NCBI GenBank assembly: GCA_024036415.1
Contig: JAMWET010006979.1
Coordinates: 1,375,001 to 1,439,000 of the forward strand
DNA length: 64,000 bases
Reading direction: 5' to 3'
Origin: Prochilodus magdalenae
Taxonomy: Eukaryota > Chordata > Actinopteri > Characiformes > Prochilodontidae
The notes below the pieces were generated by a model. It made no database searches. It was not told where the DNA came from and saw only the letters and a program-made list of their open reading frames with translations. Of the stretch, positions 46,868 through 59,180 are shown piece by piece (position 1 is the stretch's first letter; each line of letters starts with the position of its first letter). The position numbers and the translations under genes were made by a program.

Positions 46868-47065
46868 TCATCACTGTCTAAAGAAAAACAAGTATCTTTA
46901 GAATGGCAACTTTACAGGAGAGGGCAAAAACCTAATGTGATTTAAATGTAAGTCATTAAACCCAGGCTTTCTTAGCAAGCCACTTTAGGCCATTTCTGTT
47001 GGTCCATTCATTCTTATTTTTTTACAATGTGTAAATGGCAGCTCCCATATTCAAATGATGCATAA
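46868..47065 (+). repeat. interspersed repeat (family D)
   Basis: Copy with CTGTCTAAAGAAAAACAAGT, AATGGCAACTTTACAGGAG and a TTCAAATGATGC end. Confidence 0.7.
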
Positions 47066-49336
47066 AATACCAACAAGGATAGAGATACATGTTTTAATTT
47101 GGACAGCGACAATTTGTTGTAGAGTAACTTTTGATTCAGCCATTCAGTTATTTATTTCCTGTATAGTTATTTGGTTATTTTATATTGGATATCAGACTGT
47201 AGAAGTTATTTTAGGGCACTAGATTACACAGCCTTCACTGTACCTTAAATTGTAGGATACAAATACCGGCCCTACCCAGTTACCCTGAAAATCGAGCACA
47301 GGCATATCCGTAATCTATCATTTACTGTATAAAAAAGGCAATTGCTAAATTCTGGTGTTTTTAAAATGTTGAAACATAAAATACTGTGTGTTTTCTTTTT
47401 CATATCTGTGATGTCACTATGTTTCCTAGAAGGGTTGATGTGGGTCACCACCATAGAGGGTCTTAGAAGACCAAAATGACTGTTTCATTGTTTCACTGAT
47501 GATGAGTTCTCTACATGGCACAGAGTGTTCTAAATGGGCCACAGTGAGGGAGGAAATGAGCGATCTGTTTCATTGCAGTAACCATCTACCAGTTTCCACA
47601 TCTTAGGTCATGTGAAGTGGGAAAGTTTCTATTGGGCAATGAAATATTTTCCCAATCCTACAGCTGAGATGAGGACAGGGGATTTAGGGGATATCTGTGG
47701 TTGTAGCACACTGTCACATGATCTTCACAGGCATTCTAGGGGTTCTCAACCTTTTCCGTCTCCAGGCCTACCTGATAATAAGTACACTTTCTCCAAAACT
47801 TTGACAGGAAAACTATGATATGTTGAGATTCAAACAAGGGAACTGTGAAAGCTCTCCAAGATGCCTGTTCATCAGTGTCTATCCAGCAGCAATGTTCTCT
47901 AAAACTGAAGATAATTGTTTGACCTGCCACTACAATGCTTATATTTGTACATGTGTACATTCATATACATTCATTCATAATATACCTAATATAACACTAA
48001 TGTGGTTATATAAGATGTTTCTGGACCACTACAACCTACTGACAAGCTTCATGGACCAACCAGGGGGGCTGCAAAACCCTGCTCTGCAATTCCCAACTGA
48101 ATGTTCATCATGGTTGTAATTCTTTTTGCCATAACCTTATTACTGGTGTACCACAAGTAGGAGCAGATAGCTTAATATACGAACAGTGCAAAACATGCAG
48201 TGCAACCCAATAGCTGAAGTAGCAATGTTGTCTTTTGAACTATGCTGTATGTAGGACGATCTGTTGGGTTTACCCGGTAGCCTTGCACGCAGCACTGCTC
48301 TTAGCCATTTTGCAAATGTATCGAGAGACCTCCAGTAGCCAGACAGTTTCATAATCCAGGCCATGCTAAGAGATGAACTCAGAGATGCGTATGTATAAAC
48401 TGCCAGGGGGTGGGGATTGTGAGAGATTAGATCGACAGGCCTAGTATATGTTCACTTGGAATACAATGTGATACAATTCAGCTTTAATTAATTTCTCCTG
48501 GACTCCTGGAAATTATATTATAATATTATATTATGTCAATTATAATAATAGTTAAACTTGCTATGAGGAAGGCTGAGACACATCTATGCTTAATCTGTAA
48601 TCTTAACAAATATTCTGTGAATTACATGAAAATTGTCCAAACCTGTACTTTTTTAAAAACTCAGTTGTTTAGTTGTTTGCCATCACCACTGTAAAAAAAA
48701 AAAAAAAAAAAACTTTGTAATAACATTTTCTGTCCTGATTTTTACACTTCTACACTATTTGATAGTGCCAGATGCTCTTGACGCTGTCTGAACAGTTAAT
48801 GGCACGTGGACCTGTACAAGTAACCCAAACTGTCACAGTAACTTATAGTACTCTGTTTCTGTGCATGAATAAGGCAGGAAAGTTCAATAAAAGCATTACT
48901 GTTCAGCTGCTTTATTTTTTTTATTGCTTAGGTTTAAATTGTGATCATTGTTACGTTAGGACTACATGAGGTGGAGGAAGAGATTACCAAGTCATACTGA
49001 GATTATGTTGAAGTGAAACATAACTGGCTTAGACCAGTATCTATAGTCTACCTTGAGGGCAGGATGTTTCCTGAAGCATGAGCAATGTTGCAACATATTG
49101 CATGCTTTATACACAAACAAGACAGATCTTGTAGATACTATTGATCTACTTACTGGTCCTACCCCACATTACATGGTCTGCCTAATAGGGTCTGCCTCTT
49201 TTCAATAGGAAATATAAAGTATGTTTTTTGTTGTAAGGCTTACTGATGACTCTGTGCTTGACATTTATTAATTAAATTTATTTCCATTTAAGAATATTAA
49301 TGCAAATACTACAAGTCTAGAAGAAACACTGTGGGG

Positions 49337-49878
49337 GGTAACACTTTACTTGAAGGGTGCCTACATAACACATTCATAACGTCATACATCACATAACATA
49401 TTAATGAATGTTTAAATCAACATTTATATTTCTTTATTTATTTTCTGGTGACTATGTCAGCAAAAAATAAAAAAATAAAAGTATGTTGACAAACTATTTT
49501 AATTTGAATAAAATGTTTAATTTCTGGACCAGCAAAATAAAAATCTGGGCTCTTTTGTCTAGACTTTTATGTATTTTGCTGTTTGTTATTCTTTCAACAC
49601 TTAAATTTGTATTGTGCCAGAAACTTCCACAGGCCCATACACTATAAATGCATGTATAACTGTAAATAACTTACTAAGCTTAATCACATTTTCCTCAACA
49701 GCATATAGACCAAGGGGTAAAATGTCTCTCAGTACAATTACATTAAATCCATATTAATATCATGTAAAACATGAACACTTCATGAATGTTGATTTAAACA
49801 TTTATTAATGACTTATAAATGGCCTATGTAAGATGTTAGGAATGTGTTATGTAGACACCCTTCAAGTAAAGTGTTACC
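49337..49878. mobile_element. MITE with terminal inverted repeats
   Basis: Left end GGTAACACTTTACTTGAAGG and right end its reverse complement (CCTTCAAGTAAAGTGTTACC). The complementarity continues inward over about 40 bases ('gtgcctacataacacattc' against 'gaatgtgttatgtagacac'). It is 542 bp, AT-rich and has no ORF. Confidence 0.75.
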
Positions 49879-52329
49879 AAACCTTCATGGCAGAGGTTTT
49901 ACATAGTGGCCTTGTATGGCAAAACAATCCCCACAGATCCAACACTATTTCAGATTTACCACTATTTTACCATTATTGGCATAACCAATAACATTACATG
50001 TACCTCAGGTGTGAGTAGAGCCACTGGTGGTTAAAAATAATATAACTATAATAATAATAATAAAATTACTGTAGACATCACAACCTGCTTCCTATTACCA
50101 CCACTGTAAAGAAATCATTGTAATGATCTTTTTTCATTTGAAATCAATAATTTAATAAAAAACTTGACACTTGTAGATGATATAAACAGTACACTTCTAC
50201 AGGTTAGCCACTGTGTACCATCGGTGATGAGTACCATCAGTGAAAGAGAAATACAGTAGCCTAGGAACAAGGGTTTAGTATTGCTCAGTCTGTAAGGACT
50301 GCACATGAAGTAAGAGGAGAGAAGAGTGTGGGAATCCAGAGTGGGAATACCCAGGTATTACTTTACTATAGGCCAGCAGTAAAGAAACTCCACCTTCGGC
50401 TTGTTTAGGTGTTCCATTTTATTGTGGTATACATGTGACCCAGAGATGATATTTGTATTGATTGTAATTATATGTACCATACATCACTATAATCATAGAA
50501 AGTGTACATATACAATACCCATCAAACCTTTAGGGACACCTAGCGGAAGTTCTTTGTCTTTGTTAGTTGGAGAAAGACCCAACTTTGTTATTTACAATGA
50601 TATCACATATATATTTGTGACAGAAGCTTAGCATGTATTTTGTAAAGCAGTCTTGGGGCTGAAAGAGATGTCAGATAATTAAACAACTCTTCCGACCACA
50701 CAGGCTGATTGGGTGACAAGCATTTGCCCTGTGTTGTTATATCTGATAACAGCCAGTTTTTTTTTCTCTCATTTATTTAGCTGACAACAGGCTACTGGGT
50801 AGCAGCACAACATTTGTTGCTGGGCTTTCTCTTTTTGACTGAAGTAACTGGCAATATTAAAGTGTATATTTGAAACACCCATGATCTTATTTTGGATGAT
50901 GCGCTCTATTATTGTTATAGCTTATTCTTTGTTTAATGGTTTAAGAAATCATTCTGTCCAAAGTAATGTAATACAAAACATTTTATGTTATTTTAATTCA
51001 CATGTATTGGTGTAATGCATGCTGGGTATTACAGTAAGGGAATGCTGATGAGTGCAAACACAAAAAATCATACATTTTGTCAGAGAAATAAGGCAGAGGG
51101 AAAACTTGAAAAAATGATATTTGCCATTTTAAAAATTTGTGACAGTGTTATCTGGGAATTGCGCCCAGCCCCATGCAAATTTGTCCCACTCTGATGTCAG
51201 CACTCTTTCAGGCTCAGTCCTTTCAGCTGCTTACCCTCCTCAGTCCGCAGCATATGAGGACATTATATTTCTGCTTCTCTAAACCATGACACTTCTTAAA
51301 ACTTTGACCCTTTGACCTCATATAAGGACATTATTTTTTGCCAAAACAACTTCCTGTACAAAAACGTTTAGTGTTTATACTTGTTAGGTCCTACTAATCA
51401 TAAATAGCTAGGAGAAATTAAAATTGCACACCAAGCAAGTGCGGGTCTCAGGAGGTTAAACCATCTTTAAGTGCAGAAGAGTTTTAAAATGTGGTTTTAA
51501 CAACAGAGAAACCTGACTAATCATTGTTTCAGGCAAAAGCTTTTCAACATACAACACAAAATGCCTAAGAAATGTCAGTGCACTTATTCAGAGTGGTTTG
51601 ATGTGAAGTGCTTCATTGTAGAGACATCTACAGTCCCAAGGGGACTTCATTTGGAAGTGGGCTCTACAGTGTACTTCTGAATATGTTGCCCCTTTTACCC
51701 TCCTGGTTTTGAATTGGCTTGAGTGACTGAAGTAATGTCATTTTCTGTTTTTGTTGTTTTGTTGTTTAGGCCACTAGATGCAATAGAGGAGGACATTGGA
51801 CCCATTCCTGGTCCCCGTTAGTGGAGCACACCTGCCCAAAAAAAAACCTCACCCAAAAAAAAAAAAAAGCTTTTTAGAGGAGATTAGAGCTGTGTCTTGT
51901 TAATCTATGGAAGGCCTTGAAGCACAAGCTAAAACACTATGCTTTTAATTAAACTTGCTTGTTCTTTGTTTGATGTCATGCTTATTATCGTTGGGGACTA
52001 TTTTGCCTCACCACCCCTTGTATGTACGCCTCCACCGAGTAAAATAAACAAGTGAATACATTTTAAGCCAACAACTACCATAAAACAAAGTGTCAGCCAT
52101 CAGACAGCATATGCCTTAAGCCTTGTGTGAGGCAATTTCCATACCAAACCACTCTAAAAGAGTTTGGTTCACATCGCAACCATTTAATTATGTCACATTA
52201 TTGAAAAATCTGTGAAGTTCCCCTTTTACAAAACCATTGCTTGAATTTTTCCTAAACCAGTTCACTGGGAATGAATGGCAAGGTGTCCCCAAAGTTTGAC
52301 GATCACTGTACATACTGACTACATCACAT

Positions 52330-52563
52330 TCAGTGCGGTGAATCGTCCATTCCGAGGTAGTCTGAGGAAGAGCTTGTACTGGTCATGTCGTCGCAGCAGT
52401 CCTCTGCATCAGAGAATGAAGAGGTGTAGTGCAGGCCGGACAGTCTGTGATAGTCCTGCTGAGGGACTTGTGGAAAGCCAGCCATTTCCATAGCTCTCTG
52501 TCCAGCTCTTTGTCTGGACACGGTCCACATGTCAATCAGCTGAGTGCATATTGCACAGCCCAT
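52330..52563 (-). CDS. unidentified short ORF, 77 residues, possibly a single-exon gene or a terminal exon
   Basis: From the ATG at 52563-52561 the frame encodes MGCAICTQLIDMWTVSRQRA, continues with Gln/Gly-rich sequence to HRLSGLHYTSSFSDAEDC, and ends in an acidic Ser-rich tail (CDDMTSTSSSSDYLGMDDSPH) and TGA. Codon choice looks coding: third positions favour C/G and the Ser codons are varied, unlike the AT-rich surroundings. I do not recognise the family. MGC at the start would allow N-myristoylation/palmitoylation if that is the true start. An acceptor-like CTCAG precedes Leu9, so it could instead be the last exon of a gene starting further right. No AATAAA was seen close downstream. Confidence 0.35.
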   Translation of the reverse strand: MGCAICTQLIDMWTVSRQRAGQRAMEMAGFPQVPQQDYHRLSGLHYTSSFSDAEDCCDDMTSTSSSSDYLGMDDSPH

Positions 52564-52569
52564 TGTCAC

Positions 52570-55500
52570 AGTATGAGTCCAACTTCTTAGGTTTCTTTAT
52601 ATGTCCACATTGTAAGGCTTTTCCAGAGGCTTATTATTTAGTATGGTAAACAAACAATGTGATCGAGCTATTATTGAGTTGCTCGAGTAAAGAACTCCAA
52701 ATGATTTGTTAAGAGGAGATGCGTACAACCCAGACACACACATACATAACCAGTTATAATTTTACTTTTCTAACATCACACACATGCACACTCACAGACT
52801 CAGCTACAGGCATATGACCTCATACTAGTGACACACAGTGGCTGCCAGAAAACGATGACCCCTCCCACCCACACACATATTTGTTTATCAAATTCATTTA
52901 CTAGTAAACACAGCTCTCATTCCTATAAACACTTATTCATACATGTGTATTTTGAATGACCTAAAAGTAAGGCATATGAGAATGTATTATTATCTGCTAA
53001 TACTAATATCCTTAGGGTCACACTGGGCAGTATGTTGAATACAAGCATTCCAATATGCCAGACCACCAGATTGCAAGAAGCATCAGCTCAGTAATTCTGA
53101 AAGCAATTTTTTGGAAAATATCTTGATCTTGATCTTTGATCAATATCTCCCAGAACTACCTAAGAGACAAGTTTGCTTTTTGGCCCAGCATTGCTATAAC
53201 CTTACAGACCCACAGTTATAAAACATTTATTAACAACGTCAGTCCTATTAGTCTTTCAAATGTGTCACGCTTACTTTGCAACTTTGGTAGAGGTCTAGCG
53301 TGTGACTGCAAGTTTGCGTCTGAGGAACGTTATGCGGAAAGGGCTTACTAAAGGAACTTGGGAATGCAGTTTTTCTAAGTTTCTTTTGGTTTGGCTGGCG
53401 AACCCTCCCCCCGGGGCGAGAGAGAACAAAAACTTGACACTTGGGATTAAAGAAAGTGAGAAGGAGAGAGGCTGCTGTTGCGTGCTTGTCGGATGTCTCT
53501 CGTGCAGATGTGTGAGAGAGGAAGGTAGTCCAGAGGTTACAGGGTCATGACACCATTCCCGTTTCAGCTTTACACACATATGCCAAATGTAAATATTTAC
53601 ACTCATGAATCTCTGTCTCTTTGGCAAGGGCAAAACAAGACCTTTCCAGTTCAGCTTCCTTTTCCGAACAAGGTCAGCAAAATAAAGTTCTTCCTACTCT
53701 TGTCACAGGCGAGGAACAACAGCCCACAGGCTTGAACCAGCAAGGAAGGCCTATGGGGTTTATTGTAATATTCTGTATATTGTAATATTTTCAATAGGCT
53801 TTGTTATCCAGACCACTATTAGGCTACTCAGTTACACTGTCAAAGCCATTAGCCACCTGAGATGCTGCCACTGTGGAGGACCCTTAGAGATCCTGCTTTG
53901 TCCAGTAATCCCAGAAGTGGTTTTGACCCATTGTTTGTTGCACGAATATGTTGCAGGGATGGACACCACTCAGGTTTCTGTCCTGCCTATGGAGAGAAAC
54001 ACAGTACCTTGATGAGCAGTTAGACTGTTACAGATCAGATCTATGTACATAAGAAGGCGCAGCACAAAATGCACCTTAATGCTGCTACAAAAAGGTGATT
54101 AGAATTAACGTTCAATTTATTAATCCTACAGCTGACTACACAAACAGTGGGTAGGGCTGCCTACTAGGTCTAAGCTGTAGCCGTAGCGGAAACAGTCAAT
54201 AAGCTCAGGACAAAAAAGAAAATGCAGGTTCAGAGATGATGACATAGCGGAAAGGCGTAATTCTAATCTGACTCAGAAAACACAATTTGGGAAACAACGC
54301 ACTTTGAATGCATACTGCAGCCACATCAAAGCACATTTCGCATCCTTTCACGTAAAAACATCAGGCAGTGGGAGTTGTTGTAGTAGGGCTATTCTTCTGG
54401 TAAATATTGCTTCGGCAGGTCTTTTAGGCCTTGGCCTCTGTCTAGTCACTATTGCCGCTGCTACTGTTAAAGTGGGACATGGGAAAAATCCCACATAATG
54501 CAATCTAAAGATTCACTGCTGCAGTAAAATGAAGGAGCAGGGTGTTAGGTTGAAAAGAAAGAGTTCTGTAAGACAGAAGAGTTGAAGTTTGACCTTAAAG
54601 GGAAGTTACTCATATTTGCTTGGCGACTAGTGTAAACACTGGGGGGGAAAGTGGTTTTTCTCCACACTCTGTGGTTTATAAGAAATTACATCAGGCTCAG
54701 TGAAGGCCAAAAAAGCTTTTGGGAAATTGCTGCCAGAACAAATTTCAAATATATATGTGCTCATCTTTAACACATATTAACTCAAAAGTTTAGAATAATT
54801 TGGCTAATTACTTCTTTAATACAGTACAATAATAACAAAGTGTGTAAAGTTATACATATCTAGTTTTAAACTAGGTTCCAAATAACGTTTTTTTGACATT
54901 TTACTGCAACCAAATCAATCAATAATGTATGTCTATTATGGAAAATGATTCTATTATTGAAAATATTGATTCCAAACTGCAGTGCATACAAAAATGAATC
55001 CTTCCATCTAATCCTTGGACATTGTGGTTGCAAAGTCTCAAGGGTTCACTTGGTTTACTTGGTTTACATGGAAACACCATAAACAGCAAACTGTCTGTCT
55101 GAAAAGGTAAAAGACCAAATTCCACAAAGAGCCTTTCAGAGGAAATTGGGTGAACCAGAAGGTCAGAGCAGTTTACAGTTATATGCAGTCACACCTGCTC
55201 CATATTGGGTTGACAGTACAAAGAAACACTGAGTCACTGAGGCGTAGGTAATCAGCCCTATGAAAGTGTAGTCTGGAGGCTCAGACAGGCAGTGCAGGGT
55301 GTATTAGGATCTCCTCTTGTTTATGCGCATCTCATCATTAAGTGTGTCAAAATTATCTTAACAGGATTGAGAATACTGTGACCTCCACCTCAGCCCCAAG
55401 ATATTTTCCCTTAGTTAAAAATACCACATTCTAGCATGGGTAATCCTTTTCTGCAAGTCAGGTTTCCCACATGTGGTTTGATCATTACAGCTAATCCAAT

Positions 55501-57490
55501 TTGGTGGAAAAATGCTCCAGGGCTTTGACATGCACCACTTCAGCAAATCTCTGTTGGTACAAAACCTCATACCTCAATTTTTTAAATATATTTTTTGCAT
55601 TATTTAAAATAGACTGTTTTCCTTTTCATTGGGCTCATTAAACTGAATTTACTAAATGACACGGGACGCAGTTAAAGAACAGAGATCTACTACATATGAG
55701 CTACACAAGTACATAATAAACATTTACTATCCAACCTGGTGTCATTTAATTTGGTTATTATTGTAGAATACATAAGGACCATTGACAAGTTCAGTCAGTG
55801 TATATTATACCACAGTGCTTATACTTCATGATTCAAATTTTGCAGACGTATACAGTCCACACTGGAGTCGAAGCTGTCAATAAGTGAAACCAAAAATGTT
55901 GATTTCAGTACCAACTCCTGGTATCAGCTTTGTGGTATCATTCACACTTATTCAGTTTTGCATGGAAGGGGAAAGTCATTATCATCCGGGAGAAAATCAA
56001 ACTCCACTGTTGCTTCTGATCAAAAAAATCTTGAATCTCTGAATGTTTGAATTTTATGGGGGTCCCCAAATGACACTATTCTGTCTGTTAGGATAAAAGG
56101 CATCACTCAAATCCAAATTTATTAAAAGGCCACTGTTAAGATACTTCACTCACGACTGGACAGCCTCTGCCTTTGGAATTTCTAATTAAGTGGAGCTGCC
56201 TGAGTGTGGAGCTGTAGCAAATTGGTGACCGCTGGTCCTTCATGGCCTAGCAGCTGTAACTACACCCCGGACACCTCTGGAAAAACTGATCCCAGATTCC
56301 CGAGAGTTTAAAGGAATAAGAGAACTGTTACTAATTTCTCAAACTGAAGATGGAAGAGATGAGTAAGATCTTAGTTAATGTGTGGAAGACCTACCAAACA
56401 AGGAACCAGAAGACAAACTGTTAAACCAAACATTTTGATGCCACGGCAACATCAGCCCAGCAAGGGCGAGAATTAGCAGCCAGTCGATGATCGAGCAGCT
56501 AGCCGACATGGCACCCCTGAATACTGATCACACACTGTAAAAATACAGAGGTGTTTCTGTCCATCCTTCCACTGTGAGAAGACTTCATATTACAGAAAGG
56601 CTGTGTAGCCATCAGAAATTCCTTAGTTAGAAAACAGACAATGTACCTAATGTACAAAGTACTTTACCAATTATTTTATTATTTAAAAAATGAGAAAATG
56701 GGAGTCCTAACAATAACACATGACATCATAGACCAAACCTGTCATCCTCAGATTTAATAGTACATAAAACTTTTACCATTTGCCTCAGTTCTGAATAAAC
56801 CTATTAGTGTTCCTGTCCACCCTGCCACTGTGAGAAGACTAATCATCACTATGTATCTGAAAGGAAGTGAAGCTGTTCCAGAAAAGGAAGAAACTTAAAG
56901 ACTGAAGACCTCAACATCACTGAACATGTTTGGGATTAGTTCTGATGCTGAACTTTAAAAGGTGTGGAAAATCTCCCTGCACATTCCTATGCAAAACTAA
57001 GAGCAAGTCTCCTGCAATAAAGGCGGAAGGTGGAGTTGATGAGGCTTCTGTGTGATGTTCTGCATACGTATCTGTTTTCTGGTACTGGCCATTTTGACTG
57101 CGAATTAAAAAAAAAGAGTCAGTGGTCTCTGACTTTTGCACAGTACTTTATGTCATAGTCTGCAATTAGAGAGATAATGTTCTGGGGATTAACTAAATAT
57201 GCTCAAACCTATTAATTCTAAGGCATATTTCATCCATACAAATACAAAAATAACACTGGGTCTGATAAAACCACATTCTATTATCAGTGGGTGTAAAGCA
57301 AATCCAGCTCCTTTAACAAAGGACACACCCTTGCTGCCAGAAAAAAAGCCTGGATAGGCTCCTTTTCTCCCCATGCTAGTGTTTACAGCTGGAGGAGAGA
57401 GCAAGCAGCTGTTGTGAATATCTAAATGCTTTCAGCTGAAGACAACAGCAAGATTATACTAACACCATCAAAAAGAAGGGAAATACTCAC
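52570..57490. other. intergenic, mostly unassigned
   Basis: Holds scattered repeat fragments and a large Tc1-like relic at 56340-57150. A possible splice acceptor with a short open frame is noted at 53986-53884 (- strand). Nothing else coding was recognised. Confidence 0.5.
56340..57150 (+). mobile_element. Tc1-like transposon relic (family B)
   Basis: Contains 'gacctcaacatcactgaaca' and 'gtttgggattagttctgatg', the SPDLN...HVW region of a Tc1 transposase. Ends with GGTCTCTGACTTTTGCACAG then TACT near 57146, a terminal sequence of a familiar fish Tc1 family. Shares 'gagaaaatgggagtcctaac' with the copy at 61.98 kb. Confidence 0.65.
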
Positions 57491-57810
57491 TGTGAAATGG
57501 CCCTGAAGAAAAAGATGATTTCTCCATCATTAAGAGATGGAGGCTTATCTAGGTGCTGAGCATGCTCTGCAGTGCCACTCTATCGTCTCCCCCTCTGTCT
57601 CCCAATGCTGGGCTCTCCTTCGTCTGTTTGCTAGTAGAGTAGGGACTCGAAATGACATCACAGCTGGTTGTGGTCTCTGTGACAAGCATACACACACCTC
57701 CCCTGGGAAACGGTTTTTATGGAACAGTCTGAGCACTTAAAGCTGCAGTGGCGGGGAGGGATGGGGGAGCACCCAGGGGGATGAAAGAATGATTAAGACA
57801 GATAAAGGAG

Positions 57811-57912
57811 AGGCACGTGGTCAGGAGCTGATGCGTTCTTTACTAGCCTCCTTTGTTGCAATTAACATTATTAACAACAGACTTAGCATTTCTGTATGCG
57901 AGTATTCTGTGT
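57811..57912 (+). repeat. 102-bp direct repeat, left copy
   Basis: Matches 58539-58640 with about four mismatches. Begins AGGCACGTGGTCAGGAGCTG and ends at TATTCTGTGT, directly before a GT tract. Confidence 0.9.
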
Positions 57913-57972
57913 GTGTGTGTGTGTGTGTGTATTATGTATATGTGTATACACACACACACACACATACACACA
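57909..57972 (+). repeat. GT then CA compound tract
   Basis: (GT)n, TATGTATATGTGTATA, then (CA)n: the tract can fold on itself as a hairpin. Confidence 0.9.
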
Positions 57973-57974
57973 CT

Positions 57975-58500
57975 GACCATCAAAAGGGAATCAACCATCA
58001 GAAATGAAACTTGGTGAGTAAGTTTCACGCTCAAATGCACATGTGACGTAAGAAAGGACGGGCCTTATCACTGGACATTCAGCACGCAGTAATAACCTCC
58101 ATGAGTCATCCTGTTAGTGCCAGCACCCTTGGCAGACGGCTCCATGACGAAGGACTACATGCCTGCCTAGATCATTACGATGACTGCCCTTAACACCACA
58201 TCGACGTCACCAAAGAGTGCAATGGTGTCGTGCCAGACTGTCATGGAGTGACTCAGAAAGGCAGCAGGTCATCTTCAGTGAGGAGTCCTGCTTTTGTCTT
58301 GGTGAAGAAGACCAATTAGTCTGTGTGTGCACTATGGTTTGGTGCAACATGAACGCTTTGTTGTCATGCGTCACACATCCAGATTACCCCTACTGCAAAA
58401 TCTGCAGGAACTGCGTGAGAAAATTCGTATCAGTCTAACTTTATCATAATTTATTGTTCCTGGTGACATTTATCTTCCTTCCAAACAGAATTACAACTAT
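57975..58500 (+). mobile_element. Tc1-like transposon relic (family A)
   Basis: Same order of phrases as the other family A copies ('cttaacaccacatcgacgtc', 'atcttcagtgaggagtcctg', 'cttttgtcttggtgaagaag', 'aaatctgcaggaactgcgtg'). Ends are weakly conserved. It sits between two 102-bp direct repeats. Confidence 0.7.
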
Positions 58501-58538
58501 TCCTTTGATGAGCTAGAGATATATATATATATATAGAC

Positions 58539-58640
58539 AGGCATGTGGTCAGCAGCTGATGCGTTCTTTACTAGCCTCCTTTGTTGCAATTAACATTATT
58601 AACAACAGACTTAGCATTTCTGTATGTGAATATTCTGTGT
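58539..58640 (+). repeat. 102-bp direct repeat, right copy
   Basis: Matches 57811-57912, 728 bases apart. Also followed directly by a CA-type tract. Far too long to be a Tc1 target-site duplication. Confidence 0.9.
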
Positions 58641-58644
58641 ACAC

Positions 58645-58675
<31 letters not shown>

Positions 58676-58899
58676 TTTTGTCTTTTACACTTTCTTTTAA
58701 TCCTAACCAGAAATCCAACAGTCTTACCAAAAACTCATTATTAGTCTTTCCCCACACCCCAGCAATACACAGAAATACACAGCAATATATGAATCACTGT
58801 TAATTTAAAAACTCTCAGTTCAGCATTCTTTAGCTTAATGGAATACGGGAACAGAAAACTTGGTAGTGCCTCTGTTAACATCACAACACCAGACAAGTG

Positions 58900-59180
58900 C
58901 CTTGTAAGTGGGCCTCATAAGCTTGTTAACTGGACCCTAGTGGACTGGCAATATGTGGCATGGTCAGATCAGTCACAGTACAAACGGTTTCAGGCTGATG
59001 ATAGGGTGTGAGGCAGACCCTCATGAAGCTATGGATCCCAGATATCAACAAGGAACTGTGCAGGCTGGTGGTAGTTTCACATTGATGTGGGCTGTGACAT
59101 AAATGACTGGTGCCCGATACATTTCACTGCTTGGTGACCATGTAACCCTCTAATGATCCAACAAGATCAAAACTTTGATT
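58900..59180 (+). mobile_element. Tc1-like transposase fragment (third family)
   Basis: 'aatatgtggcatggtcagat', 'gaagctatggatcccagata' and 'caacaaggaactgtgcaggc' match the central transposase region of another fish Tc1 family (W.GMVRSDE...DPxCQQGTVQAGG). Broken by frameshifts. Confidence 0.6.

Larger units (their letters stand above)
45191..52329. other. intergenic, repeat-rich
   Basis: Upstream of ptges on its 5' side. Contains a Tc1-like relic (45300-45870), an interspersed repeat copy (46868-47065), a poly-A tract near 48691-48712, a TIR element (49337-49878) and a second A-rich tract at 51838-51869. No gene was recognised. Confidence 0.6.

Noticed and set aside
51771..51822. Acceptor-like TTGTTTAG followed by a short frame ending IGPIPGPR and a stop (+ strand)
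   Set aside because: Only 17 codons, no upstream exon found, and followed by A-rich repeat-like DNA; insufficient support.
53295..53633. 112-codon - strand open frame
   Set aside because: Overlaps an equally long + strand frame, has no recognisable motif and looks like chance in a less AT-rich patch.
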